A program made the translations under genes and the position numbers. The notes below the pieces were generated by a model. The model was given only the letters and a program-made list of their open reading frames with translations. It was not told the DNA's origin and did no database searches. Shown in pieces: positions 52,154-63,403 of a DNA stretch of 64,000 bases (the stretch's first letter is position 1; the number at the start of each line of letters is the position of its first letter). The stretch lies in contig JAQMRL010000021.1 in the NCBI GenBank assembly GCA_035578175.1, forward strand, positions 3,878,226 to 3,942,225, in the 5' to 3' direction. This DNA comes from Catonia carolina. Taxonomy: Eukaryota; Arthropoda; Insecta; Hemiptera; Achilidae.

Positions 52154-53096
52154 TTTACTTTCTCTTGTCTATATGAATATATAGGAAGGAAAGTATTGTT
52201 TTCATGTCGATTTTAACAAATACAATCTTCACCGGATCTATACGTTTACAGACCCCCTGAACCCAAAAAAACATGTTTTTAGCGATTGGTCTGTGTGTGT
52301 GTGTGTGTGTGTGTGTGAACAAAATATCTCAAGAACCAAACATCGTACGAACTTCAAACTTGAAACTTAAGTTACATATCACTACCGGACCTGACACGAA
52401 CATTTTCATCAAAATCGGTCAACCGGAAGTACTAGTTTATTCGTAAAATTTTTCAGTTTTTTGCGATTTTCTCAAAAAGTGGTCCTACGATTTTTTTTTT
52501 TAAATCGCCTGGTTTACTCAATTTTTTATTCTCTACAAGATAGGGTAGGCGTTATGTTTGCTGAAATTCTTGCTGAGAGTGTTTTTACGTAAAGAAAGTG
52601 TTTTTTTAAGATTACGGCTTTAATATGTAATATAGCGCGAAAATGTATATAATAAAAATGTAGAGTATTTTAAATTCTACAACTTTTATTTCAATTATTT
52701 TTTTTATATAACGCTTAGTTTAGCGGTAATTAGCGATTTTCTGTTTTTTTCTTACGAAAACGTGTGAAAAATCGATTTTTCTAAGATTTTGGCCTTAGTA
52801 TGCATTTTACGACATAAGTGTACATAAATAAATTTATAGGAAATTAAAAGATATACAACTTTTATTTGTAGCATTTTTCTCTACAGAGCCTAGTTTAGCG
52901 TGAAAGTGTGATTTTCCGGTTTTTTAAGCCACACTGAGGTAGATTTTCATTTTGCGTCATTCACACATGATTAAAATAAGGTTATGTTTTTGAGGTTAGT
53001 TTTTTGTTTATTTCTAATATTTTATTAATAATATTAGGTTTATTGTTAATTATTTGCATTGGCAAGAGAAAGTTGTGTGAGTGTTTCACACCAGAT
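52154..53096 (+). mobile_element. HINE-like element, copy 17
   Basis: Complete plus-strand copy with ACTTTCTCTTGTC at the 5' end, a short TG tract (52289-52316) and hairpin GTGTGAGTGTTTCACAC at the 3' end. It lies between two direct copies of a flank of about 105 bp (52035-52140 and 53100-53210). Confidence 0.88.
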
Positions 53097-53099
53097 TTT

Positions 53100-53210
53100 T
53101 ATTATTTGGATTGGCAAGAGAAAGTTGTGTGATTGTTTCACACGAGAGTTTTAGCTATAGAATGAGCTACCGAGAGATTGCCGGATAGCTCTGCATCACT
53201 CTAGAGCCAA
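53100..53210 (+). repeat. Direct repeat of flank 52035-52140
   Basis: It contains a second HINE-type 3' end (TTGGCAAGAGAAAGTTGTG) and TTTTAGCTATAGAATGAGC, the latter resembling the end of the foldback MITE. It matches 52035-52140 with scattered differences. Confidence 0.75.
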
Positions 53211-53292
53211 AATTGTATTTATCTCTTATACAACCTTTCCTACAATAAATTTTGTGTACGCCCATTGCTAATTCTTTGTTTATCTTTTACAG

Positions 53293-53331
53293 GTGCAATG
53301 CGTTTAATCGGATGATAAATAAACATCCGAT
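53293..53331 (+). CDS. Microexon of an unidentified host gene (39 nt)
   Basis: A branch-point-like TGCTAAT, a pyrimidine tract and TTTATCTTTTACAG precede the exon, and a strong donor GTAAGTAAA follows. Only phase 2 is open (peptide CNAFNRMINKHP); the other two frames hit stops. Its length is a multiple of three, so it preserves the phase required by the exon at 60043. Transposons border both sides. The protein family is not recognised. Confidence 0.55.
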
Positions 53332-53360
53332 GTAAGTAAAAATTTATATTTTTCTATATA

Positions 53361-54192
53361 CAGGGTGATTCACGAAGATATGCAGAAACTTTGGGAGCCC
53401 ATTGTACATGTAAAAATAATGAAAAAAGTTTGTATAAACATGGGTCCGGAAATGCTTCGTTACCGAGTTACGGCTAGCGAAAGATTTCCCCAAAATTTCA
53501 GCTCACCAGGTGAAATGAGGTCTTCCTGAAATTCTGGTAAGGTAGATTAAGGAGAGAATTCAATCATTTATTATGGTTTTTGACTTGATAAATTGAATAA
53601 AACAGGTCCCAGAACTGTAAGTTAAATAGTTTTTGAGAAAACCAGTGTCAAATGCAAAAAATGGAGTGAAAAAACACATTTTTTTATCTTTGTTTTTCCA
53701 GTTAATTTTACTTTGTACTGTTATGAATAAAAATTCATTTAATCAAACACCTATTCTGTTTCTGTGTACTTTATTTACACCGGTTTGTTCAGAATACAAT
53801 TTTCTACATGTTTTATTCAAAAATTTGAACTGTGTCTTGGTGAAATAACAAAGTTATTCATGCCCAAAGACGAAAAAATGTGTTTTCACTCAATTTTTTG
53901 CATTTAACACTGGTTTTCTTAAAAACTATTTAACTTACAGTTCTGGGACCTGTTTTATTCAATTTATCAGATCAAAAACCATAAGAAATGATTGAATTCG
54001 CCCCTTAATCATCTTACCAGAATTTCAGGAAGACCTCATTTAACCTGGTGAGCTGAAATCCGGACGAAACTTTCGCTAGCCGTAACTCGGAGACGAAGCA
54101 TTTCCGGACCCATGTTTATATAAACTTTTTTCATTATTTTTACATGTACAATGGGCTCCTAAACTTTCTGCATATCTTCGTGAATCACTCTG
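53361..54192. mobile_element. Long-armed foldback MITE, copy 2
   Basis: 832 bp, ends CAGGGTGATTCACGAAG and CTTCGTGAATCACTCTG, TA on both sides. The arms are complementary over more than 300 bp. It is the same family as 11878-12713, and its inner arms are nearly identical. It starts about 30 bp after the donor of the microexon at 53331. Confidence 0.87.
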
Positions 54193-54339
54193 TATCTAAT
54201 TTATTCACTACTGCTAAGAAGTATATGGAAATGTGTTACCAAAATTCTGGTAACAGATTTTCCATATACTTCTTTCATTCCCTTGTCTGAAAACATCTAA
54301 AACTTATTTGTTTTTTATTCTATCAATACATTATCTTAA

Positions 54340-55262
54340 CCCTTCATAGAGCAATACTATGGGGAAAATATATGTTGTAAAATGTTAAATTTTGTTTTAT
54401 AGGAACTTGAAGAATACAGGGTGATTCAAAACTTACGGCAATCTCTTGCCTCATTCTATAGCTAAAAATAAGAAAAAATGTTCACATAAACATATGCCTG
54501 AAAACGCTTAGTTAGCGAGTTACGGTTAGCGAAAAATTTCACCTAGAACTCTGTACCCTCGGTGAAGTAAGCTCGTAAGAAATGAATAATAGATATTGAA
54601 ATTTCACTTTATTTAAAATCAAAACCGACGCATATTTCTCAATAATTATGTAGGTTGGGAGTAACAGCTGATCAATCAGCTGTTACTCCCAACCTACATA
54701 ATATTAGTTAATATTTTATGCAGTTAAAAATGTGGGTCTGTTTTGATTTTAAATAAAGCAAAATTTCAATATCTATTATTCATTTTTTTCCTGAGTATTT
54801 CACATGAATCTTTTCAGAATTAAATTTTCTACTAATTTATTTAAGAAAAAGTACACCTTTAATTACCATTTATGGAAGTAATCTTACGTTAAACACAAAA
54901 ACGTGTTATTTCTTTGCACCAATTCTTGTGTTTTATGTAAGATATCTCTGAGAGTATTGCATTTACAGCTCTGGAACCAATTTTATTCAATTTTTCAGAT
55001 TTACAAACATAAGAAACAATTGTATTTGTATCTTTGTAACTACCTTTAACATTTTTATACGGCCTTACTTCACCGAGGGTACAGAGTTCTAGATGAAATT
55101 TTTTGCTATCCGTAACTCGCTAACTAAGCGTTTTCAGGCATATGTTTATATGAACTTTTTTTCTTATTTTAAGCTATAGAATGAGATCCCAAGAGATTGC
55201 CGTATAGTTTTGAATCACCCTGTATATTTTTAGTGTCAGAACAGTAAGATATTTCTCTTTTT
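54340..55262 (+). mobile_element. piggyBac-like MITE fragment, split by foldback MITE
   Basis: TTAACCCTTCATAGAGCA at 54336 and text up to AAGATATTTCTC match 15039-15155. The right half is missing beyond HINE-like copy 18. Confidence 0.8.
54417..55222. mobile_element. Long-armed foldback MITE, copy 3 (diverged subfamily)
   Basis: 806 bp, ends CAGGGTGATTCAAAAC and GTTTTGAATCACCCTG, TA on both sides. The centre is a perfect palindrome around GGAGTAACAGCTGAT/ATCAGCTGTTACTCC (about 54658-54694). The uninterrupted relative at 15130 gives the empty site. Confidence 0.87.
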
Positions 55263-55263
55263 T

Positions 55264-55424
55264 ACTTTCTCTTGCCTATATGAATATATAGGAAGGAAAG
55301 TATTGTTTTAATGTCGATTTTTCGAAATCGAGTTTTCACCGGATCTATACGTTTTCAAACCCCCTGAACCCAAAAAACATGTTTTTAGCGATTGGTCTGT
55401 GTGTGTGTCTGTGTGTGTGTCTGT

Positions 55425-55455
<31 letters not shown>

Positions 55456-56560
55456 AACAGAATATCTCAAGAACGGAACAGCGTACGAACTTGAAACTTG
55501 AAACTTAAGTTACATATCACTACCGGACCCGACACGAACATTTTCATCAAAATCGGTCAACCGGAAGTAGTAGTTTATTCGTATAATTTTTCACTTTTTT
55601 GCGATTTTCTCAAAAACTAGTCCTACGATTTTTTTTAAAATCGCCTGGTTTACTACATTTTTTATGCTCTACAATATAGGGTAGGCGCCATGTTTGCTGA
55701 AATTCTGCGTGAGGCTTTTTTTACGTAAAAACATTTTCTTTTTAAGATTGCGGCTTTAATATGCGTGTGTGTGTGTGTGGAAACAGAATATCTCAAGAAC
55801 GGAACATTGTACGAACTTCAAACTTGAAACTTAAGTTACATACCACTACCGGACTCGATATGAACATTTTCATCAAAACCGGTTAACCGGAAGTAGTAGT
55901 TTATTCGTGTAATTTTTCACTTTTTTGCAATTTTCTCAAAAACTGGGCTTACGATTTTTTTTTAAATCGCCACGTTTACTAAATTTTTTATGCTTTACAA
56001 GATAGGGTAGGCGCCATGTTTGCTGAAATTCTTTGTGAGGCTGTTTTCACGTAAAAATATTGATTTTTTTATAATTGCTGCTTTAATATGCATTTTAGCG
56101 CAAAAATATATATAATAAAAGTTGTAGAGAATTGAAAATCCTACAACTTTCATTGTAATATTTTTTTGTATAACGCTTAGTTTAGCGGTAATTAGCGATT
56201 TTCTGTTTTTTTTTTCACGAAAACGTGTAAAATATCGATTTTTAAAGATTTTAGCCTTGGTATGCATTTTACGACAAAAGTGTATACCATAAAATTTATT
56301 GAAAATATAAAGATGTACAACTTTTATTGTAACTCTTTTTCTCTACAGAGCCTAGTTTAGCGTGAAAGAGTGATTTTCCGTATTTTTAAACCAAACTGAG
56401 GTTGATTTTCATTTTGCTTTTTTCACTCATGATTAAAATAAGGTTAGGTTTATTTGAAGTTAGGTTTTTGATTATTTCTAATATTTTTTTAAATAGGTTA
56501 TATTGGTCATTATTTGCATTGGCAATAGAAAGTTGTGTGAGTGTTTTACACTAGATTTTT
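55264..56560 (+). mobile_element. HINE-like element, copy 18, with internal duplication
   Basis: Plus-strand copy of about 1.3 kb. The block from the TG tract to GGCTTTAATATGC occurs twice (about 55430-55762 and 55763-56093), which explains the extra length. Both ends are present. Confidence 0.87.
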
Positions 56561-56582
56561 TAGCTTTTAATTGTTATCCAGA

Positions 56583-56795
56583 ACTGTGTTGTATTGACAA
56601 CCACCCAATTTTATCGCTACTTTTTGCTGTATTTTTTGACGTAATTCGGCATTAATTTTTGAACAGGGACCGTTAGTGAGTTTGTTCAAGAATGGCCTTT
56701 AGTTGGTCACCATACATAGTCGCTTTCCCAACCAGCGTTGCTTAACAAATAATAGTGAATTTCTACCAGCTCACTGACTGGGCTGGCACGAAGGC
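56583..56795 (+). repeat. Short repeat Y, copy 2
   Basis: AACTGTGTTGTATTGACAAC to CTCACTGACTGGGCTGGC; matches 59163-59390 in the same orientation. Confidence 0.72.
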
Positions 56796-56872
56796 TATAT
56801 TAACTTGAACTGTAATTGAAAACTGAGAACGAAGAAATTGATCTAAAGTTTTAATTAATTCAATAACAATTT

Positions 56873-57856
56873 TTACTCTCTTTTGCCTATATGAATATAT
56901 AGGAAGGAAAGTATTGTTTTCATGTCGATTTTTCGAAATCGAGTTTTCACCGGATCTATACGTTTTCGGACTCCCTGAACCCAAAAAACAAGTTTTTAGC
57001 GATTGGTCTGTGTGTGTGTGAGTGTGTGTTTGTGTGTCTGTGTGTGTGTGTGTGTGTGTGTGTATACAAAATATCTCAAGAACGGAACATCGTACGAACT
57101 TGAAACTTGAAAGTTAAGTTACATACCACTACCAAACCCGACACGAACATTTTCATCAAAATCGGTCAACCGGAAGTAGTAGTTTATTCGTATAATTTTT
57201 CACTTTTTTGCGATTTTCTCAAAAACTGGTCCTACGATTTTTTTTTAAATCGCCTCATTTACTCAATTTTTTATTCTCTTAAAGATAGGGTAGGCACCAT
57301 GTTTGCTAAAATTCTTGGTGAGGGTGTTTTTACGTAAAAAAGTGTTTTTTTAGGATTACGGCTTTAATATTAATTTTAGAGCAAAAATGTATATAATAAA
57401 AGTTGTAGAGACTTTGAAAACCTACAACTTTTATTTCAAACATTTTTTGTATAACGCTTAGTTTAGCGGTAATTAGCGATTTTATGTTTTTTCTCACGAA
57501 AACGTGCGAAAAATCGATTTTTTTAAGATTTCGGCCTTAGTATGCACTTTACAACAAAAGTGTATTTAATAAAATTTATAGAAAATTAAGAGATCTAAAA
57601 CTTTTATTTAGAGAATTTTTCTCTACAGAGCCTAGTTTAGTGTGAAAGAATGATTTTCCGTATTTTGAAGCCAAACAGGTCGATTTTCATTTTGCGTCAT
57701 TCACTCATGATTAAAATAAGAATAAAAATATATTATATTATATATTATATTAAAATAAGAATATATTATATTTCTAATATTTTATTAATAATGTTAGGTT
57801 TATTATTAATTATTTGCATTGTCAAGAGAAAGTTGTGTGAGTGTTTCACACCAGAT
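56873..57856 (+). mobile_element. HINE-like element, copy 19
   Basis: Complete plus-strand copy with a TG tract containing AG and TC interruptions (57008-57064), a small AT-rich expansion at 57724-57775, and the 3' hairpin at 57836-57852. Confidence 0.87.
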
Positions 57857-58139
57857 TTTTTTAAGGTGAGCGTTTTGTATTTAGGTTAATAGGTCTGAGC
57901 TTCATGAATTTTGATGAACTGGCAAACAGATCTAGCATCGTGAATTATGAATAATTAACCGATGAATCACCATTTGTTATTCACAATGTTCTGAACACAT
58001 CATTTTGTTCAGTAATGTTGTAGCATAAAATATTTCAACTATAAAAATTGTTTTGCTCACTTTATTTTTTATTCAGGGACCGGCAAAAAAAATTGGATTA
58101 TTTTGAAATGAATAAAATAAATCAGAAATAAGATGTAAA
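57857..58139. other. Unassigned intronic-type sequence
   Basis: A good acceptor (TTTATTTTTTATTCAG) ends at 58077. Its phase-2 frame is open for 17 codons and then stops without a donor, so no exon is called. Confidence 0.35.
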
Positions 58140-58919
58140 AAAAATCTGGTGTAAAACATTCACACAACTTTCTCTTGCCAATCCAAATAATTAACAATAA
58201 ACCTAAAATTAGTAGTAATAAAACATTAGAAATAAACAAAAAACTAACCTCAAAAAATATAACCATATTTTAATCATGAGTGAAAGAGACAAAAGGAAAA
58301 TCAACCTCAGTATGGCTTAAAAATACAGAAAATCACACTTTCACGCTAAATTCAGCTCTGTAGAGAAAAATGTTTTAAATAAAAGTTGTAGATCTTTCAA
58401 TTTCCTATAAAATTTATTATAAACATTTTTGTCGTAAAATGCATACTAAGGCAGAATTCTTAAAAAAATATCGATTTTTTCACAAGTTTTCGCGAGAAAA
58501 AAACAGAAAATTGCTAATTACCGCTAAACTAAGCGTTATACAAACAAATGTTTGGAATAAAAGTTGTAGGATTTCAAATGCTCTACAACTTTTATTATAT
58601 ACATTTTGCGCTCAAATGCATATTAAAGCCGTTATCTTAAAAAAAACCAATGTTTTTACGTGAAAACAGGCTTACCAAGAATTTCAGCAAACATGGCGCC
58701 TACTCTATCTTCTAGAGCATAAAAAATTAAGTAACCAAGGTGATTTTTAAAAAAATCGTAGGACCAGTTTTTGAGAAAATCGCAAAAAAGTGAAAAATTA
58801 CACGAATAAACTACTACTTACGGTTGACCGATTTTGATGAAAATGTTTGTGTCGGGTCCGGTAGTGGTATGTAACTCAAGTTTCAAGTTCGTACAATGTT
58901 CCGTTCTTGAGATATTCTG

Positions 58920-58986
<67 letters not shown>

Positions 58987-59128
58987 AGACCAATCGCTAA
59001 AAACATGTTTTTTGGGTTGAGGGGGTCTGAAAACGTGTAGATCCGGTGAAGAGTGTATTTGTTAAAATTGACATGAAAACAATACTTTCCTTCCTATATA
59101 TTCATATATGCAAGAGAAACTAAAAAAA
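58140..59128 (-). mobile_element. HINE-like element, copy 20
   Basis: Complete minus-strand copy with a clean CA tract of about 62 bp (58924-58985). The 5' inverted repeat is slightly altered (TGCAAGAGAAACT). Confidence 0.87.
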
Positions 59129-59162
59129 TTTATTATAATAGTTTTTTTTCAGCTTTTATTTT

Positions 59163-59390
59163 TTATCGGGAACTGTACATTATTGACAACTACCCAATTT
59201 GATCGCTGATTTGCTGTATTATTTGACGTGAATTAGGCAGGAGTTTGAACAGGGACCTCAGTAGAGTTTGTTCACGGATGGCTTTCAGCTGGTCACCATA
59301 GAAAGTAGCTTTCCTAACCGGTGTTACTTAACAAATAATAGCGACTTACTACCAGCTGACTGACTGGGCTGGCCCGGAGGTCTATGAATA
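59163..59390 (+). repeat. Short repeat Y, copy 3
   Basis: AACTGTACATTATTGACAAC to GACTGGGCTGGCCCGGAGG. The 3' end contains a short GGCCCGGAGGTC segment like the start of copy 1. Confidence 0.72.
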
Positions 59391-59445
59391 GATTTGAAAT
59401 ATCATTTCTCGCCATTTTTTATTAAAGAACTTAAATTCTAAAATT

Positions 59446-59880
59446 CACTTATTTTGTATCAAAAATTATGTCAGTCAAGTGATGACCCTCATTCTGCACG
59501 CATTCATGTAATCGTACTTGGAAATTATCCATTGCCTTCACAATCATGTCGTTCGTTATCGCCACTATTTCATTTCCAATTGCTAGCTTCAGATCTTCAG
59601 TTGCTCGAGGTTTTACGACTTACGCTTTCGATTTCAAATGTCCCCAAAGAAATAGTCATATACCGAAAGATCTGAGGAGCGAGCAGGCCATGAAAGGTCA
59701 CCAAGTTTTGAAATCACCTGTTCTGGAGACATTTGTCGTAACACATTCATTGACACTCTGGCAGTGTGAGCAGTAGCCCCATCTTGTTGGAACCAAACAT
59801 TTGCAGTGTCAACTTCACGACGTTGTAACTCTGGTACAAGGAAATTATTTAGCATTTCAACATAACGACTTGAAGTGATC
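59446..59880 (-). pseudogene. Tc1-like transposase C-terminal fragment
   Basis: The minus-strand frame 59634-59855 contains VWFQQDGATAHTARVSMNVL with the second catalytic Asp, and WPARSSDLSVYDYFFGDI with the third-acidic-residue region. After a frameshift near 59640 the C-terminus continues DLKLAIGNEIVAI and NFQVRLHECVQNEGHHL, ending before 59446. The N-terminal part is missing and no inverted repeats were found. It lies in the intron before the exon at 60043, antisense. Confidence 0.82.
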
Positions 59881-60042
59881 GAAACTGCTCGAATGACACA
59901 TTTTTTGTTTCAAAATTCCGACTTTGAATGCTTGACTTCCGGTTTTGGGTCACTTTCGGTCAAAACCGAAACTTTAAAACTAATGAATTCTGTATCTACT
60001 CTTTAAGAGAAATTGGATATTTTATTACGTTTATTATTGCAG

Positions 60043-60105
60043 GAAATACACGTGCCCACCGCAAGAATTATCTCCTAACGATATAAGAATTTTCGGAGAG
60101 CTCCC
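60043..60105 (+). CDS. Microexon of an unidentified host gene (63 nt)
   Basis: The acceptor TTTATTATTGCAG and the donor GTAAGTAATT at 60106 flank the exon. Only phase 2 is open; the other two frames contain TAA. With AT carried over from the exon at 53331, the first codon completes as Met and the peptide reads KYTCPPQELSPNDIRIFGEL, with a split Pro codon at the end. Its length is divisible by three, so the downstream exon, probably beyond the window, must also be phase 2. No protein family recognised. Confidence 0.6.
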
Positions 60106-60381
60106 GTAAGTAATTCTATATCCTTTTTTACTTTTATGTTTATAATAGCTTCGTTCAAAGAGTGGTGGATTGGTGTGTTGTGAAGTGCACTGCTGTATTT
60201 GTCCACTGTTTTTTCATTAAAACATTATTAATTTTACAGTTATTATTGTGTGATTGTGTGTGAATGTTACATCAATATGTAAGTTGGTAATTTTTTTATT
60301 TTATTTGTTGCTGAAAGACTTTTTAAATTTATATTTTTTGTTTGTTATTAAAATAGAACATTATTAGGTTAAATTTTTAAA

Positions 60382-60790
60382 ATGTCGGCACAGGGTTCTT
60401 CTTCTTCAACCCAATCATATGATATTGATTGTTCTAGTTTTTTTTTTTTTTTTTTTTTTTTTGGTTTAACGTCCGACTGTTTTGCAAATTGCTGCTAATG
60501 CAGACGGTGAAGGATGAAATGAATTTTTGTAACGTATGAAAAAATGCCATGCCCGAGTGGGATTCGAACCCCAGACCGCGTGATGAGAGGCGAGCACGTT
60601 ACCAACATCGCCAACGCGGCCGGCGATTGTTCTAGTGGTATGTCTGTAAATAACAACTTATCGGTCGCCAAATTTTCAACCTCTTCCGATCAAGAAGGCG
60701 CTGCTAAGCCATGTGTTGATAGATTTGCAAATCACACATCGGAAAAACGATTCATTCGGGATCCAAGACTCGTTAATGAATCGGTTGACA
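60382..60790 (+). pseudogene. LINE ORF1 N-terminus, interrupted by SINE-B
   Basis: MSAQGSSSSTQSYDIDCSS is open from 60382 to the SINE-B. After the SINE it continues GMSVNNNLSVAKFSTSS and KRFIRDPRLVNESVDKNIP. Such Ser-rich N-termini are common in Jockey-type ORF1 (nucleocapsid) proteins. Near 60790-60830 the sequence passes into ORF2 text without CCHC knuckles or an endonuclease. Confidence 0.6.
60438..60624 (-). mobile_element. SINE-B (tRNA-derived), with target duplication
   Basis: The minus strand reads GCCGGCCGCGTTGGCGATG, with an A-box-like segment, B box GGTTCGAATCCC, a body containing CATACGTTACAAAAA, and an A tail. An 11-bp duplication, GATTGTTCTAG, flanks it (60427-60437 and 60625-60635). 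187 bp. Confidence 0.92.
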
Positions 60791-60799
60791 AAAACATAC

Positions 60800-62521
60800 C
60801 GTTTATGTTGACACAACATCTAAAGTACACGCTTCAAGAACTGCGTAATCATTATTTCCAAGACAGGTTGGTTCAATTATCTCCAACGGCAGCTACTGAC
60901 TATTCATTATGGAAAGCTACAAGATATATAAAACGATCAAAGAAACAAATTCCACCTCTTCGTCTAACGGATGGAAATTGGGCTAGGACCACAAAAGAAA
61001 AAGTGGAAGCGTTTGCGGAATATCTGTCCACTGTCTTCCGTCCACACGACGATGATATCGATCGAAAATTAGAAGAAGACATTTTAGAACATCTTGAAGC
61101 CCCATTTCAGCTATCACCTCCTATCAAATCTTTCACTCCGGCTGAAGTGATAACTACAATCCAAACGCGCCTGAGTTCCAAAAAAGCCCCTGGCTATGAC
61201 CTAATTACTGGTGAGGTGTTAAAGTAACTCCCAGGGAAGGGAATTTTACTCCTGACATTCATTTCCAACGCAATTCTAAGGACGGGTTGCTTTCCATCTC
61301 AATGGAAAGTTGCCCAAATAGTCATGATTCTCAAACCTGGCAAGGAACCTACCGAAATTACGTCATATAGACCGATCAGTCTTCTATCCGTGATATCAAA
61401 AGTTTTTGAAAAATTACTACTTGATCGTCTAAAACCTTTTTTTGAAGAAAGTGTTTACCCGGATCATCAATTCGGTTTCCGTGAAAGACATTCTACGATA
61501 GAACAGGTACATCGGACAGTTAACCAAATTCGATATACCTTAGAAAAAAAAGGAATTTTGCTCAGCCATCTTCTTAGACGTAGCTCAGGCCTTTGACAAG
61601 GTATGGCATTTAGCTCTTCTACACAAAATTAAATTAAACCTGGATCATAATTATTTTCCTATTCTAAAATCATTCTTAACCGATCGTTTTTTCCAAGTGA
61701 AATTTGATGATGAGTTATCGACCTTGCACCTAATTCGTTCAGGTGTACCTCAAGGTAGCATTTTAAGTCCTTTTCTATACACGCTATTTACAGCAGATAT
61801 TCCTGTAAATGAACATGTAACAACAGCAACTTTTGCCGGCGACACTGCTATTATTGCATCTGATGCCTCCCCAGTCCACGCTTCTGAAAAACTACAGCAA
61901 CATCTAAATGGCATTCAAGACTGGTGCCAAAAATGGAGGATCAAAGTAAATGAACAGAAGTCTGCACACGTAACCTTTACGATGAAACGAGAATCATGTT
62001 CACCAGTAACGTTTCGCAGCAACGTAATTCCACATTCAGATGATGTGAGATACTTGGGCATCTTTCTAGACAGGCGATTGACGCGGAGAAAACATATATG
62101 GACCAAACGGAAACAACTTGGACTCAAATTACGACAACTTTATTGGCTTGTTGGGAGGCGATCACAGTTGTCTTTGGAAAATAAATTGACACTGTACAAG
62201 GTGATGATAAAACCAGTTTGGAGTTGTGGAATTGAACTCTGGGGCACAGCAAGTACATCTAATGTAGAAATATTACAAAGATTCCAATCGAAGTTTCTTC
62301 GACTTACATGCTGTGCACCTTGGTATGTGCCTAATGAAGTACTCCATCGTGACCTGGGCATACCTTTGGTGGGAGAAAAAATTAGCAGTCGGAGTGAAAA
62401 GTATTTAACCAAGTTGGACACTCATTCCAATCATTTGGCTATAAATCTTCTCGATGACAATATTGAACATCAAAGACTCAAGAAGGCGAGAATATTAGAT
62501 CTTCCATTCCGTTTCACCTGA
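60800..62521 (+). pseudogene. Jockey-like reverse transcriptase (ORF2 C-terminal part)
   Basis: Recognisable are LTDGNWARTTKEKVEAFAEY upstream of RT, SSKKAPGYDLITGEVLK, SYRPISLLSVISKVFEKLLL, DHQFGFRERHSTIEQVHR, then after a frameshift FLDVAQAFDKVW-type text, RSGVPQGSILSPFLYTLFTA and TATFAGDTAIIASD. The catalytic FADD motif is changed to FAGD, removing a metal-binding Asp. Downstream regions CQKWRIKVNEQKSAHVTF, YLGIFLDRRLTRRKHI and WSCGIELWGTAS run to a stop at 62521. At least two frame disruptions (near 61225 and 61600) accompany the catalytic change. Confidence 0.87.
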
Positions 62522-62740
62522 TCAAAAATGTTTAACCATCCTTTGAAGATCAAAAACACAAAATTATATTGCGGTTGTCAACTCCTTTTTATTAATAAAC
62601 TAAATCTTGCTAACTCTCATTAATCTAAAATAATTCATCTAATAAATTTTCTATCATCAGTTACTCAGATCATCAGTATCACGTCTCCATTCGCTCCTTT
62701 TCACACCTTCATTCACTTCATCCGTATAAAAAAAAAAAAA

Positions 62741-62987
62741 TTGTACGTCACCAGGACCAAGAAGAAACCCTTCATCAACTATAACCAAACGATGACATGG
62801 AAGCAACGCTGCTGAGTGCTGTCTTCTTCAAGTTTTATTCATCATCAACACATTTACTGAAAGTTTTTGTTAAACTGTTTGTAAATAATTCTTACTGTTA
62901 AAAAAAAATGTTTATAATAGAAGAAATACCATTAGAGATAAAATAAAGACATCCAAATTTTCAGACAAAAATCACTATCAGTATGAT
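62741..62987. other. Unassigned sequence downstream of the LINE
   Basis: No gene or element recognised. It may be host flank or part of a longer LINE 3' UTR. Confidence 0.4.
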
Positions 62988-63105
62988 TTTTTTTTTGGTT
63001 TAACATCCGACTCTCCTGCAATTACTGCTAATGCAGACGGTGAAGGATGATATGATTTTTTGTAACGTATGAAAATATGCTATCCCTTACTGCCATGCCA
63101 TGCCA
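62988..63105 (-). mobile_element. SINE-B, 3' half
   Basis: Minus orientation: T-run, GGTTTAACATCCGACT, GCTAATGCAGACGGTGAAGG and GTAACGTATGAAAA match SINE-B at 60438-60545. The tRNA-like head is missing. Confidence 0.82.
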
Positions 63106-63393
63106 TTACTGTACATAAGATCTAATAAACTTTCTGTACTACAGAAAATAACTCATAATTATCATACCAGAGCTGTAATCCGTATTGGATATCAAACCCA
63201 TAGATTGGATAAAACCATTAACAGCACTGCAGCACATTATATAGCCTCAATCACATACCTTAATTTACCAGAGGCTATCCGAAATACTGATGTAACTCCT
63301 CAAATATACAAAAGAAGAGTAACCAACTGGTTGATTAATTTAGGGAGAGGGCAGTCTGAGGATTTAATTAGTTCTATATATTCAAACTAGTTG
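63106..63393 (+). pseudogene. LINE C-terminal fragment (CR1/Jockey-like)
   Basis: The open frame reads NKLSVLQKITHNYHTRAVIR, YLNLPEAIRNTD and YKRRVTNWLINLGRG to a stop at 63390. HNYHTR followed by a YxxLP-I and KRR-x-WL pattern is the C-terminal end of the same type of LINE as at 48530-48731. No RT remains. Confidence 0.7.
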
Positions 63394-63403
63394 CTCTTCC
63401 TCT

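Larger units (their letters stand above)
60130..62740 (+). mobile_element. Jockey-like LINE, internally deleted
   Basis: A probable 5' UTR, the ORF1 start at 60382, the ORF2 reverse transcriptase and an A tail at 62728-62740 are present. A large middle part (most of ORF1 and the endonuclease) is missing, and a SINE-B sits in ORF1. The exact 5' end is not defined, because no target duplication was found. Confidence 0.8.

Noticed and set aside
58078..58135. Possible exon after the acceptor TTTATTTTTTATTCAG
   Set aside because: Phase 2 is open for 17 codons but reaches a TAA before any donor.
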